Assembly (NCBI RefSeq): GCF_017114995.1
Contig: NZ_JABXKL010000048.1
Span: 25,613 to 89,612 of the forward strand
Direction: 5' to 3'
Length of the DNA stretch: 64,000 bases
Source of the DNA: Nostoc sp. NMS9
Lineage (GTDB): Bacteria > Cyanobacteriota > Cyanobacteriia > Cyanobacteriales > Nostocaceae
Positions within the stretch are counted from its first letter, which is position 1, and each line of letters begins with the position of its first letter. Below, piece by piece: positions 9,451 through 19,580 of this stretch. Made by a program: the position numbers and the translations under genes. The notes beneath the pieces are model-generated. The model did no database searches. It was not told the origin of the DNA and saw only the letters and a list, made by a program, of their open reading frames with translations.

Positions 9451-10029
9451 ATGGCAGTTTTCGAGGGAACTTTTACCCAAACGGAGCCTTTGCGGTTTGC
9501 AGTGGTGATTGGTCGATTCAATGACCTCGTTACCGGAAAGCTGCTAGAGGGATGTCAAGATTGTTTAAAACGCCACGGTGTAGACCCTAATCCCCAAGGT
9601 AATCAGGTGGACTATGTTTGGGTTCCGGGAAGTTTTGAGGTACCTTTAGTAGCTCGCCAATTAGCACTTTCCCATCGTTATGATGCTGTAATTTGTCTTG
9701 GTGCAGTCATTCGAGGACAAACACCCCATTTTGATTACGTATCCTCAGAGGTTTCTAAAGGCATTGCCGCCGCTAGCTTTCAAACTGGGGTGCCAGTAAT
9801 TTTTGGCATTTTGACAGTAGATACTATGCAGCAAGCCCTAGAACGGGCAGGCATAAAAGGTAATCATGGCTGGGATTACGCCCTGAATGCCTTAGAAATG
9901 GCTAGCCTGATGCGGCAACTGCGTTCTAACCTGGCAGAGCCATATTCTCGTAATAGTCAGTCTTTGCCAGCCTCTTTTCCAAGTGCCAGCGTTGGCAATT
10001 TAACAGTGGAGTCAGAAGAAGTGGGCTAA
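9451..10029 (+). CDS. ribH: 6,7-dimethyl-8-ribityllumazine synthase
   Basis: 192 residues from the ATG at 9451, with AGAGG about 7 bp upstream; the frame is open from 9418 but homology begins at [10 protein letters not shown]. Family signatures are [51 protein letters not shown] (catalytic His in the TPHFDYV segment) and [17 protein letters not shown]. The enzyme condenses the ribityl-aminouracil with dihydroxybutanone phosphate, the penultimate riboflavin step. The Ser-rich tail after about residue 160 is variable. Confidence 0.96.
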   Translation: MAVFEGTFTQTEPLRFAVVIGRFNDLVTGKLLEGCQDCLKRHGVDPNPQGNQVDYVWVPGSFEVPLVARQLALSHRYDAVICLGAVIRGQTPHFDYVSSEVSKGIAAASFQTGVPVIFGILTVDTMQQALERAGIKGNHGWDYALNALEMASLMRQLRSNLAEPYSRNSQSLPASFPSASVGNLTVESEEVG

Positions 10030-10040
10030 ATTCAGTTATA

Positions 10041-10074
10041 AGTGCTGAGTTATGAGTATAAAAAACTCAGCACT
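10041..10074. terminator. inverted repeat after ribH
   Basis: AGTGCTGAGT and ACTCAGCACT form a perfect 10-bp stem around a 14-nt loop just after ribH. There is no strong U-tract, so it is a terminator-like hairpin or a repeat. Confidence 0.5.
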
Positions 10075-10091
10075 CATAATGAATTAAGGGG

Positions 10092-10122
10092 TTGACAATT
10101 ACAGATAAATCTGAGATATTAT
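10092..10122 (+). promoter_or_regulatory. putative sigma70-type promoter for tRNA-Gly
   Basis: TTGACA at 10092-10097 is followed, 17 bp later, by GATATT (10115-10120), with TATTAT overlapping it at 10117-10122. The site lies about 20 bp upstream of the tRNA. Confidence 0.55.
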
Positions 10123-10138
10123 TATTTGGGTGATGATC

Positions 10139-10210
10139 GCGGGTATAGCTCAGTGGTAGAGCGTCACCTTGCCAAGGTGAATGTCGCGCGTTCGAATCGC
10201 GTTACCCGCT
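10139..10210 (+). tRNA. trnG: tRNA-Gly (anticodon GCC)
   Basis: 72 nt. The acceptor stem GCGGGTA pairs with TACCCGC, followed by discriminator T. The D arm is GCTCAGTGGTAGAGC; the anticodon arm TCACCTTGCCAAGGTGA presents GCC; the T arm GCGCGTTCGAATCGCG carries the TTCGAAT loop. CCA is not encoded (TCC follows). Confidence 0.96.
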
Positions 10211-10217
10211 TCCAACT

Positions 10218-10260
10218 AAAACCTCTTGAATTTAATAATTCCAAGAGGTTTAGTGTTTTT
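10218..10260 (+). terminator. rho-independent terminator after tRNA-Gly
   Basis: AAACCTCTTG (10219-10228) pairs with CAAGAGGTTT (10242-10251) and is followed by AGTGTTTTT. Confidence 0.75.
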
Positions 10261-10876
10261 AGGGTGCATTGAAGTTTTTGTAGATTAGCTCTGCACTCTT
10301 GTAAACCCATCCAAATGTGGACAAGTAAGTCAACATTAGCCACAATCCTTATATATTTGGACAAAGAGTTACACACTACAATAGATATTTTAGCAATTCC
10401 CGCTCTGGAAACGCTTGTGAACTCCGTAGATATTGGACATAATGCCGATCTAACCTTGAGAACTGATAGTAATATATAGTGACAGTGACCCAAAGGTAAA
10501 TTAGCGGGTTTGTTGATGTGTGTTGTTTACGAGGGTAGCCTTCCCAAAAGATTTGCTTTAGGAGCGATCGCCACCTATGCTTGAAATTGTACCAGGTGTG
10601 TCAGCATAATAAATCCCCAAAAACGCAACCACATTACCTTGAAAGCGACAGATGAAGAGAAGGAAGTTTTTAAACAAGATCGCCAGCTATGGGGAAAGAC
10701 TACAAATAGATAACTCTGTACTAATTTGGCAACTAGTATACTTAAAGTTAGCGGCATCTACTATTTTTAATCAGGGCAATGTTTGTATCGCCTTTCTATG
10801 TATATAAAGACAGAAGCCTCTAAGGTATTATATTCTCGCAGTTCGTGTAAAACACGCTCAAGTTATTAGAACGCTT
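10261..10876. other. intergenic region, no supported gene
   Basis: About 600 bp between the tRNA terminator and the next gene. The short open frames on the minus strand lack recognisable composition or signals. One HIP1-like GCGATCGC occurs at about 10563. No structured RNA was recognised. Confidence 0.5.
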
Positions 10877-11284
10877 GTGCAATCTCAAAAACCCGAAAAA
10901 ATCGATTTCAATACCGAATACCCCTGTCCCTGTCGTCGCCGGGGTCAGTTAATTCCGATTACGCTGACAGAAGCATTTGGTTGCGATCGCTGTCAGCAAA
11001 TCTTTGTGGTAGAAGATAATGGTCATGTCTTAGAACAGCTTTCTACCACCTATCCCTACAAACGGGCTTGGCGTTGGATGGGAAATAGTTGGCATGTTGT
11101 CCATCCCCGCTTAGGAGAAAGCTATCTGCCTATAGCGCTGGGCATTATTTTCGTGCTAGTGATTATATGGCTGCCATTAGCACTGCGATTGGCAAATGGT
11201 TCCAGCATTATTGCTTGGGCAATGGTGGCGGTGCTATTGGCTATCTTACCAGCACTAATGGTCTGGCTTACCTACAGACGTTAA
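10877..11284 (+). CDS. cyanobacterial conserved hypothetical membrane protein with a Cys-rich N-terminus
   Basis: 135 residues from a GTG. The N-terminal half has a zinc-ribbon-like set of cysteines (YPCPCRRRG and FGCDRCQQIF), and the C-terminal half has two transmembrane helices (about residues 80-100 and 108-130) separated by a short loop. It ends 4 bp before proA, so the two genes are probably one transcription unit. The function is not known; it could be a small membrane metal or redox-sensing protein. The GTG has no strong ribosome-binding site. Confidence 0.75.
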   Translation: MQSQKPEKIDFNTEYPCPCRRRGQLIPITLTEAFGCDRCQQIFVVEDNGHVLEQLSTTYPYKRAWRWMGNSWHVVHPRLGESYLPIALGIIFVLVIIWLPLALRLANGSSIIAWAMVAVLLAILPALMVWLTYRR

Positions 11285-11288
11285 CTCA

Positions 11289-12554
11289 ATGACTGTTGAA
11301 GTTTTGGATGACCACCCCGAACCAATTACTAGTGCCCAACGAGCCTATCAAGCTTCCCTAAAGTTGGGACTCACAAAGGGAGCAGACCGAAGTCGTGCAG
11401 TATTGGCGATGGCACAGGCGATTGAGCGCTCATTTGACGACATTCTAGAAGCCAATACCTTGGATTTAGAAGCCAGTCGGGAAATGGCAGTGCCTGAGTT
11501 GATATTGGACTGGCTGAAGCTGACTCCCACACGACTAGAGATGACAGTAGACATTTTACAACGGTTGGGGGAATTATCAGATCCGCTGCGACGCGTCAGA
11601 ACCGCTGATTATCAACTGGAAGATTCCCAGAGTTATACCCAGTTAATGCCCTTGGGAGTAATTGGATTTATTTATGAGGCGTTTCCCGATTTAGGGGCGA
11701 TCGCAGCGGGTTTTTGTATCAAAACTGGCAATTGTATAATTCTCAAAGGCAGTACTGAAGCTAGCCATTCCAACGCCGCCATCGCTGAGGCACTGCAAAA
11801 TGCGATCGCAGAAGTTGGTCTAGCTCCGGGCTGTCTAGAACTGATCACAGCAGAACATGGTGCTTCAATTCGGGATTTAGTCACCCAAGACCAGTACGTG
11901 AATTTAGTGATTCCCTACGGACGTTCTAGCTTAGTGCAGCAGGTAGTCCGACAGTCAACTTGCCCAGTTTTAAAGTCAGCGATGGGTAACTGTTACCTTT
12001 ACTGGTCGCTGAATAGCAGCTTAGAAATGGTGCGCTTGATGATTCTTAATAGTCATCAAAGTGAACCCGATCAAGTCAACGCCATTGAAAAGGTACTAAT
12101 TCATCGTCAGGCCTTGCCATCATCAATAGCCGTTTTATGGAACAGCTTGATGGAAAAAGGCTTTGAAATTAAAGGGGATGCAGAACTAGTACAAGCCTTT
12201 CCTCAGTTGCAGCTGGTAAAAGAAGGCGAATGGGGAAACCCTTATTTAACAAGGACAGTAGCTTTTAAACTGGTGGATAGCTTAGAGGCTGCGATCGCCT
12301 GGATTAATGAATACAGCAGTGGTCATGCTGACTCCATCGTGACTGAATCTTACCAGGAAAGTCGGCAGTTTGCCTTGGGAGTTAACAGTGCCTCTACCTA
12401 CATCAACACTTCCCCGCGTTTTTCCCGCAACCCTTCCCGGGGAGATTCAGTATTTCTCGGCATGTCTAACCAAAAAGGTCATCGTCGGGGATTTATCAGC
12501 TTGGAAACTTTGACCACCGTTAAGCACATTGTTCAGGGAAATGGCAGATTTTAA
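11289..12554 (+). CDS. gamma-glutamyl phosphate reductase homologue lacking the catalytic Cys
   Basis: 421 residues, full length for ProA, with recognisable family landmarks: PLGVIGFIYEAFPDLGAIAA, KTGNCIILKGSTEASHSN, NLVIPYGRSSLVQQV, the SASTYINTSPRFSRNPSRGD region and LETLTTVKHIV. In ProA the catalytic Cys sits in a motif like NAKTQRPSTCNTVETLLVN; here the same place reads NSHQSEPDQVNAIEKVLIH, with Val263 in the Cys position. ProA reduces gamma-glutamyl phosphate to the semialdehyde in proline synthesis, but without the nucleophile this copy should not do so in the usual way. It is probably a divergent paralogue. The gene symbol is withheld for that reason. Confidence 0.85.
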   Translation: MTVEVLDDHPEPITSAQRAYQASLKLGLTKGADRSRAVLAMAQAIERSFDDILEANTLDLEASREMAVPELILDWLKLTPTRLEMTVDILQRLGELSDPLRRVRTADYQLEDSQSYTQLMPLGVIGFIYEAFPDLGAIAAGFCIKTGNCIILKGSTEASHSNAAIAEALQNAIAEVGLAPGCLELITAEHGASIRDLVTQDQYVNLVIPYGRSSLVQQVVRQSTCPVLKSAMGNCYLYWSLNSSLEMVRLMILNSHQSEPDQVNAIEKVLIHRQALPSSIAVLWNSLMEKGFEIKGDAELVQAFPQLQLVKEGEWGNPYLTRTVAFKLVDSLEAAIAWINEYSSGHADSIVTESYQESRQFALGVNSASTYINTSPRFSRNPSRGDSVFLGMSNQKGHRRGFISLETLTTVKHIVQGNGRF

Positions 12555-12573
12555 ATAATTCGTAATTCGTAAT

Positions 12574-12640
12574 AACGCTCCTGCGGACGCTCGAGTACTC
12601 GCTACCGCTTCTCTACGAGACGCTACGCGAACGCTAACGT
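12574..12640. repeat. dispersed palindromic repeat (inverted copy)
   Basis: AACGCTCCTGCGGACGCTCG...CTCTACGAGACGCTACGCGAACGCTAACG is the reverse complement of the type of element found at 771-858. It is flanked on both sides by TAATTCGTAATTCGTAAT-type words. Confidence 0.7.
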
Positions 12641-12750
12641 AATTCGTAATTAGAAGAAGGTTTGCCAAAAGTGCCTATAGCGGCAGTTCTGTTTCGGTTG
12701 GGATCTAAATGTCCTACAAAATTCTCCCAATACCCCAATCCAATTTTAAA

Positions 12751-12780
12751 CTTAACACAATCTTAATTTCTGCTTGATCC
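12751..12780 (+). promoter_or_regulatory. PHO-box-like array upstream of phoD
   Basis: Three 8-bp units at exact 11-bp spacing: CTTAACAC-AAT-CTTAATTT-CTG-CTTGATCC. Cyanobacterial PHO boxes are direct repeats of a CTTAACCT-like octamer separated by 3 bp and bound by the SphR/PhoB regulator. The first two units fit well, the third less well. It lies about 280 bp before the phosphatase start. Confidence 0.6.
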
Positions 12781-12839
12781 TGGGTTGGTAAGTTTTTTGT
12801 GGTTGGTTGAGCAGCTATTAGGAGACAAGTCAAATCAAC

Positions 12840-12980
12840 ATAATTAGTAATTACTAATTCATAATTCATAATTATTAGACGATTTACAATCTGCTGTTTC
12901 TATAAGAAGCAGCCATATTTTGTTTAGGTCTAAATCCCCATACAAAATGCAATTACGAATTACGAATTACGAATTATTTA
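12840..12980. repeat. TAATTCGTAAT-type low-complexity words
   Basis: AATTAGTAATTACTAATTCATAATTCATAATTATTAG (about 12842-12879) and ATTACGAATTACGAATTACGAATTATT (about 12951-12977) are simple repeats in the phoD upstream region. No gene is present. Confidence 0.6.
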
Positions 12981-13054
12981 AACTACTATTTGTGCTTTTC
13001 GCAACTGACCCTTCTTAAGTTTGCCAACTGAACTGTATTTACATCTGGGTACGG

Positions 13055-14632
13055 GTGAATATGGAACTTATGGATGGTACGCGCCTCCTAGCAAATCGTT
13101 GCAGAAGGCGGAATTTTTTATTGGGTGCAGGATTCTTAACGGGATTAACAATCGCTAGCCAATGGCATCCTGTATTGGCTAATTCAAGGTTTTCTAGCTA
13201 TCCGTTCAGTCTTGGTGTTGCCTCTGGCGATCCTTTGCCGGATGGTGTTGTTATCTGGACACGACTGGCTCCAAATCCACTCTCTGGAGGTGGAATGCTA
13301 TTGGTAAATGTTCCAGTACGGTGGCAAGTTGCCCTTGATGAAAACATGAAACAGGTTGTGCGGCGAGGAACAGTACTAGCAACACCAGAGTTAGCACACT
13401 CAGTCCACGTTGATGTCCGTGGGCTAAACCCTGACCATTGGTACTGGTATCAATTTCAAGCAGGTAAGGAAGTTAGCCCCATTGGACGGACTCGTACAGC
13501 ACCAGCATTTTATAGCTATACCCAACAACTGAACTTTGCTTTTGTCTCCTGTCAAGACTGGCAAAATGGCTACTATACGGCTTATCGGCATTTAGCTGAG
13601 GAAAACCTTGACCTTGTGGTTCATTTAGGTGACTACATCTATGAATACGGGCCACAATCTGGTGGGCCCCGCCAGCATAATAGTCCAGAAATCATTACTC
13701 TTTCCGACTACCGCGATCGCCACGCCCTATACAAAACTGACCCGAATCTCCAAGCTGCTCATGCGGCTTTTCCCTGGATTGTCACTTGGGACGATCATGA
13801 AGTTGACAACAACTACGCCAACTTAATCCCGGAAGATAACCAAACCCAAGAGGCTTTTAGAAAACGCCGAGCCAATGCCTACCAGGCTTACTACGAACAC
13901 ATGCCCTTACGTCAGTCTTCATTGCCCAAGGGCCCAGACGCGCTGCTTTATCGGCGGTTGACTTTTGGTAATTTAGCTGAGTTCAACGTCTTAGACACCA
14001 GGCAATACCGCACTAATCAACCTTGTGATGACGGACTTAAGCCTCGCTGTCCCCAAGCTTTTGATACAAATGCTACCATGACCGGCTCAGAACAAGAGCA
14101 GTGGCTACGAAAAGGGTTAGACCAATCGCGATCGCGCTGGAATGTGATTGCTCAACAGACCATGCTAGCCGAGTACAATTTCAATAGTAGTCCAGGTGTC
14201 GGTGTCTTCAATTTAGATCAGTGGGACGGTTACGTGGCTGCACGTAATCGGCTTTTGAGTTTTCTCAACCAGCGCCAACCCTCTAATCCAGTGGTAATTA
14301 GTGGAGACATCCATTCTAGTTGGGTACACGACCTCAAGCTTGATTTCAATAACCCAAACTCACCAACTGTAGGCACTGAGTTTGTAGGAACCTCAATTAC
14401 ATCTGATTTTCCCACGGCATTCATCGCTCCAGCTCAAGCTTCCCTAAGCAACAATCCCCATACTAAGTTCTTTGACGGTGCTTACCGAGGATACGTCCGC
14501 TGCAACCTGACTCCAAAACGCTGGCAAACTGACTACCGCGTTGTATCAAGCATCGTTGACTTGAATGCCTCTGTCAAAACCCTAGCTTCCTTTGTAGTCC
14601 AAAACGGACAACCAGGAGCACATCTAAGTTAA
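13055..14632 (+). CDS. phoD: PhoD-family alkaline phosphatase/phosphodiesterase, Tat-exported
   Basis: 525 residues from GTG 13055 (ATG 13061 and 13070 are equally possible). The N-terminus has a twin-arginine motif (CRRRNFLLGAG) and a hydrophobic core, predicting folded export by Tat. The PhoD domain has N-terminal beta-rich segments (FSLGVASGDPLPDGVVIWTR) and metal-site motifs FVSCQDWQNGYY, VVHLGDYIYEYG, WDDHEVDNNY and VISGDIHSSW. PhoD enzymes use Ca2+ and Fe3+ to release phosphate from mono- and diesters outside the cell. A PHO-box-like array upstream suggests induction by phosphate starvation. A hairpin follows at 14656. Confidence 0.92.
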   Translation: MNMELMDGTRLLANRCRRRNFLLGAGFLTGLTIASQWHPVLANSRFSSYPFSLGVASGDPLPDGVVIWTRLAPNPLSGGGMLLVNVPVRWQVALDENMKQVVRRGTVLATPELAHSVHVDVRGLNPDHWYWYQFQAGKEVSPIGRTRTAPAFYSYTQQLNFAFVSCQDWQNGYYTAYRHLAEENLDLVVHLGDYIYEYGPQSGGPRQHNSPEIITLSDYRDRHALYKTDPNLQAAHAAFPWIVTWDDHEVDNNYANLIPEDNQTQEAFRKRRANAYQAYYEHMPLRQSSLPKGPDALLYRRLTFGNLAEFNVLDTRQYRTNQPCDDGLKPRCPQAFDTNATMTGSEQEQWLRKGLDQSRSRWNVIAQQTMLAEYNFNSSPGVGVFNLDQWDGYVAARNRLLSFLNQRQPSNPVVISGDIHSSWVHDLKLDFNNPNSPTVGTEFVGTSITSDFPTAFIAPAQASLSNNPHTKFFDGAYRGYVRCNLTPKRWQTDYRVVSSIVDLNASVKTLASFVVQNGQPGAHLS

Positions 14633-14655
14633 GCAAATCTCACAAGCAATTAAAC

Positions 14656-14684
14656 AAACCCTCCAGATTATATTTGGAGGGTTT
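14656..14684 (+). terminator. hairpin after phoD
   Basis: AAACCCTCCA pairs perfectly with TGGAGGGTTT around a 9-nt loop, 24 bp after the phoD stop. A long U-tract is missing. Confidence 0.6.
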
Positions 14685-14720
14685 CAATATAGCCTTAAAT
14701 ATAATTCCGACTATTAAAAT

Positions 14721-14776
14721 ATCCGAATTCGGATGTTGTTATCCCGCATTTTGCGGGTGTTTGGATATAACAATCC
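14721..14776. repeat. clustered palindromes (possible structured element)
   Basis: ATCCGAATTCGGAT (14721-14734) is a perfect 14-bp palindrome. It overlaps a nested inverted repeat in which GGATGTTGTTAT (14731-14742) pairs with ATAACAATCC (14767-14776) around an inner CCCGC-ATTTT-GCGGG hairpin. Confidence 0.55.
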
Positions 14777-15240
14777 TATCTGAGTTAACAAAATTGCAAA
14801 ACACTTAAAAAAGGTAGAGAATATGGGAAATTCAGCAGGAATGTAGACTATTCAAGTCGGAAGCGATCGCCTGTTAAAGATTACACTAAATCAATTTTGC
14901 TGAAGAGTTATTTTGGCATTTCTTTGCAATACTTAACTAACTTTTAATTAAAAAAATTAACATAGATTAAAAATAATAACTAAGATTATAATTTATTAAG
15001 TTCATCGGGCTACATTGAGAGTATGCTTAATAGTTGAAAGTTTAAGTAACTAAGTGCAAATAAACTTAAATATTTGTTTAGTTTTTTATCCTTTGCCATT
15101 TGTTTTAGTGTTAAATACTAAAAAACAAAGTTTATTTGTGCCAACTTACTAACTAGGCTGTCAAACAAGGTGGTGAAAATCCGACCAGAGCCAAGTACCA
15201 ACAGCGAAAACAAAAGTAAACTTCACAAAAATTACGTAAA
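14777..15240. other. AT-rich region upstream of the UspA gene
   Basis: About 460 bp without a supported gene, strongly AT-rich, with one GCGATCGC at about 14863. It probably holds the uspA promoter; no specific element could be assigned. Confidence 0.5.
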
Positions 15241-16092
15241 ATGATCAGAAGAATTTTGCTGGCTGTATCGGGATTGGGACACGCAGAGGAAATGCTCAAA
15301 ACCCTGAAAGAAATCCCTTCAATTCAATCTGCAAAAGTTACAATTTTGCATGTTGTTCATGCACAAAGTACTGCCGCTACCATGACAGCTAAATGGGAAA
15401 ATGGTGGCAAAATTCTGGCGAATGCCATTCAAACCTTGAACTTAGATCCTAGCCAAGTTTCTTCAATTTTGCGTGAAGGCGACCCCAAAGATGTGGTTTG
15501 CCAAGTAGCTGATGAAATCGACGCTGACTTGATTATTATGGGTTCACGCGGACTGAAGCGGCTGCAATCGATTTTATCGAACTCAGTCAGTCAGTATGTT
15601 TTCCAACTATCTTCTCGCCCCATGTTGCTGGTAAAAGATGACATTTATGTTAAAAGAATTAAGCGCATTATGGTGGCAATAGATAACTCTGACTCAGCAA
15701 AAAACTGCTTGAAATTGGCACTGTTTTTACTCCGAGATATTCCGGGCGGCGAATTAATTTTGGCAAATATTAGTACAGATTTTGGCGGTAAAAAATCGGA
15801 AATAACCAAGGTTAACTCAGACAAAAATCCAGTTTTAGCAGCTGCTGTTGCAGAAGCTGAAAAACAAGGCATCCAATCTCGTTCTTATATCAGCAGTGGA
15901 AAACCTGGTGAAGAAATTTGTCGATTGGCAGAAGAGTTGAATATAGACTTATTATTGCTCGGTTCTCCAGATCGTCGTCCATCGATCGCTAAGAGTTTTG
16001 TTGATATAGATCGGCTCATCGGATCTTCCTTGTCTGACTATGTTCGAGTCAATGCCACTTGTCCAGTATTGTTGGCGCGGACAATCGCTTAA
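15241..16092 (+). CDS. tandem-domain universal stress protein
   Basis: 283 residues containing two UspA domains, about residues 1-135 and 139-283. The first ends with the ATP-binding signature GSRGLKRLQSILSNSVSQYV (G-x2-G-x9-[GS] type). The second has LLLLGSPDRRPSIAKSFVDI then IGSSLSDYV, so its loop is extended. Both begin with the beta-strand IRRILLAVSG / IKRIMVAIDNSD. Tandem Usp proteins are cytoplasmic and linked to stress or energy status; the specific role is not known. It is monocistronic, ending at a terminator shared with convergent psbM. Confidence 0.9.
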   Translation: MIRRILLAVSGLGHAEEMLKTLKEIPSIQSAKVTILHVVHAQSTAATMTAKWENGGKILANAIQTLNLDPSQVSSILREGDPKDVVCQVADEIDADLIIMGSRGLKRLQSILSNSVSQYVFQLSSRPMLLVKDDIYVKRIKRIMVAIDNSDSAKNCLKLALFLLRDIPGGELILANISTDFGGKKSEITKVNSDKNPVLAAAVAEAEKQGIQSRSYISSGKPGEEICRLAEELNIDLLLLGSPDRRPSIAKSFVDIDRLIGSSLSDYVRVNATCPVLLARTIA

Positions 16093-16220
16093 AGTAAACA
16101 GTGCTGAGTATAATAATTGTTGTCACAAAATAGTCAAGAAATAAGATTTGTCTTGTCTTTACTATTCAGCACCCAGCACAGGCTACGCTAACAGCACTAA
16201 ATTGATAGTTGATAAATAAA

Positions 16221-16257
16221 AACCCCTACACTATTGGTGCAGGGGTTATTTATTTTA
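16221..16257. terminator. bidirectional terminator between uspA and psbM
   Basis: AACCCCTACAC pairs with GTGCAGGGGTT (one mismatch), followed by ATTTATTTT and preceded by AAATAAAA, so it can serve both convergent genes. Confidence 0.75.
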
Positions 16258-16268
16258 TACACAAATTC

Positions 16269-16385
16269 TTAACTATCTTTTCCACCTTCGCGGCTAGCAG
16301 TTTGGATGTACAGAATTAGTAAAAACACAGCAGGGACTAGTACGAACAAAATGCTCGCTATGAACCCCAGGTCATTAACTTGCAT
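16269..16385 (-). CDS. psbM: photosystem II protein PsbM
   Basis: 38 residues starting [19 protein letters not shown], with one transmembrane helix and a polar tail ([11 protein letters not shown]). PsbM sits at the PSII dimer interface. The length and sequence match the family. Confidence 0.96.
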   Translation of the reverse strand: MQVNDLGFIASILFVLVPAVFLLILYIQTASREGGKDS

Positions 16386-16479
16386 GGCAAGAAAGCCTCT
16401 CTTAAATTTCCAGTCAACAACATTAGGATAGCATCAACGATGACAGAGTTATACCAATTCAAAATTCAAAATTCAAAAT

Positions 16480-16504
16480 GTCCGCGTAGCGTCTCGTAGA
16501 GAGG
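16480..16504. repeat. partial copy of dispersed repeat
   Basis: TCCGCGTAGCGTCTCGTAGAGAGG is the core of the element seen at 771-858, preceded by AATTCAAAATTCAAAATTC words. Confidence 0.6.
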
Positions 16505-16562
16505 AAACTTAATTTTGGTAAGTATTTTGACTACTGACTGGATACATGACAGATTTGAGAAC

Positions 16563-16859
16563 TTAAGGCTTCGTGACTACGCTGACTGAGCCATTCACTA
16601 AAGTTTGACAGGCAAGGCGGTAATTTTCTGGCTTTTTCTTGAATTTCCGGTTTTCTACATCTGTGCGGGGGGAAAGATTTTCTAGTCCTTCGACTATCTC
16701 CACAACACAAGTACCACACTGACCATTACCACCACAATTGGTCATCTTGCCAATCAATGTATATATGTCAATACCATTTTGTATCGCCTTGAGCCGGAGA
16801 TTAGCACCATCTGCTGCCACTACTTCTTTATTTTCTTTAACGAATTTGATATTACCCAT
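16563..16859 (-). CDS. 2Fe-2S ferredoxin
   Basis: 98 residues from the ATG at 16859, chosen because AAGGAGGAATCAGTT lies immediately upstream; the open frame extends further but has no homology there. The cluster ligands are in [14 protein letters not shown] (C-x5-C-x2-C) with a fourth Cys in [11 protein letters not shown]. This is the adaptive, chloroplast-like ferredoxin fold in a variant form (NGQC instead of the AGACSSC of PetF), so it is not the main photosynthetic ferredoxin. It lies upstream of psbM on the same strand with a 177-bp gap. Confidence 0.88.
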   Translation of the reverse strand: MGNIKFVKENKEVVAADGANLRLKAIQNGIDIYTLIGKMTNCGGNGQCGTCVVEIVEGLENLSPRTDVENRKFKKKPENYRLACQTLVNGSVSVVTKP

Positions 16860-17044
16860 AACTGATTCCTCCTTGACTGTAAGCTTGGCTTTCAAGGCTT
16901 CATATTGACATGGACTAATTAACATCTTATTTATTATAATAATTCATTACAAAATATTAATAAATATTAACTTTAGAAAACATAGCGCTGCAAAAAAATA
17001 GGACAGGTAGAGTACCTGTCCTATAAATTGAAAAATAGATTAAC

Positions 17045-17182
17045 TTATCTAAATCCCACGGCTGCTTGCCAAACAAAAGCAAGCAACAAGAAGAATACGG
17101 GGATAACTGGGAGAACGTCTACCAAAGGATCGAAGATTTGGTAAGCTTCTGGCAGTTTTGCTAATAAAAGTGCTGCTTCCAT
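17045..17182 (-). CDS. psbK: photosystem II protein PsbK
   Basis: 45 residues including the short processed N-terminal extension ([11 protein letters not shown]) and the mature helix [20 protein letters not shown]...[10 protein letters not shown]. PsbK is a small PSII subunit next to CP43. It lies 78 bp downstream of tgt on the same strand, a conserved Nostoc pairing. Confidence 0.97.
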
Positions 17183-17260
17183 GTTTGTTTAAATCCACCT
17201 ATCCAACACAGCTTTCATAATTGAGAAGTATCTTAACATGGTTTGAGTCTTGATCATTGG

Positions 17261-18751
<1,491 letters not shown>

Positions 18752-19204
18752 TTAGAAAGAATCAGAACAGTCATCGTCAATTTCTGCATCCCACCTAGCT
18801 GAGAGTACTTGTTCCATCATCGCTTCTATAGCGCTGACATTGAAGCTTCGCTCTCGTCGCTCTTGTAAAGGGGTTGATCGGGGAATCAACCGCAGACACA
18901 ATCCTTCTTGTATCAAATCGAAGTAGGTTTCTTGTTGCGATGACTGTTTTAGTTCCAAGTAATCAAAACTACAAACATTCAGATATAGCGCGCGGTTAGC
19001 CACTAAGGTAGACCTTTGCGGATTGGCAAAAACTTCCATCACATCCCCTTCACCCTCGCTCAGTACCTTATCTTCTTGGGTGTAGATGTAGTGGACTCGA
19101 CCTAAATCTGCCAGCAATCGCCGGATGTCGAGCTTATTCACAATGATGCCCGTGTTAATAATGCACGGAGCTGGTATCCTGGTGTCGGGTAGATGGTGAC
19201 TCAT
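18752..19204 (-). CDS. cyanobacterial conserved hypothetical protein
   Basis: 150 residues with balanced composition and no signal peptide or membrane segment. The N-terminal third contains NKLDIRRLLADLGRVHYIYT and the C-terminus ends in an acidic DDDCSDSF. I recognise it only as a conserved-looking cyanobacterial soluble protein of unknown function. It is isolated, with 375 bp between it and divergent cobS. Confidence 0.7.
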   Translation of the reverse strand: MSHHLPDTRIPAPCIINTGIIVNKLDIRRLLADLGRVHYIYTQEDKVLSEGEGDVMEVFANPQRSTLVANRALYLNVCSFDYLELKQSSQQETYFDLIQEGLCLRLIPRSTPLQERRERSFNVSAIEAMMEQVLSARWDAEIDDDCSDSF

Positions 19205-19580
19205 AGGAAAATTGCGATTGAGCTAAGGAGAGCAACAACATAGCTAAACTGTCATAATTGAATAGCTTGTTTACTCCCTACATTTAAAAAAATATCAATT
19301 TTATGGGGCAATCGTCTAATAATTTGGAGTAAGTTTTTAGTTAACGAATACAAAACACAAATTTTGCTCCCTGATGGAATTTTAATTTCCTAAGTTACTC
19401 GTTTCTGTATAAAAAAATACTCAAAATTATTTGTTTACCACTTAGACCAGCATAACAAAATTTTCAACGAGAATGTTTAATAGAAGTAAATCTTATTTAA
19501 AGTTTTAAAGTCTACTGATATCGGTTGTACCGAAATTATGACTATTATCCAGCAATTTACCAAAAATTAATGTAATTCAG
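19205..19580. other. divergent promoter region upstream of cobS
   Basis: AT-rich, with no gene. I looked for a cobalamin riboswitch B12 box (GCCACTG) ahead of cobS and did not find one. Confidence 0.5.

Noticed and set aside
10164..10757. Minus-strand frames overlapping tRNA-Gly and the region after it
   Set aside because: One runs antisense through the tRNA and terminator; neither has plausible composition.
16563..16925. Longer form of the ferredoxin starting at 16925
   Set aside because: The strong AAGGAGG site directly before 16859 and the start of homology there favour the shorter protein.
19205..19580. Cobalamin riboswitch before cobS
   Set aside because: No B12-box-like GCCACTG or the expected stems were found.
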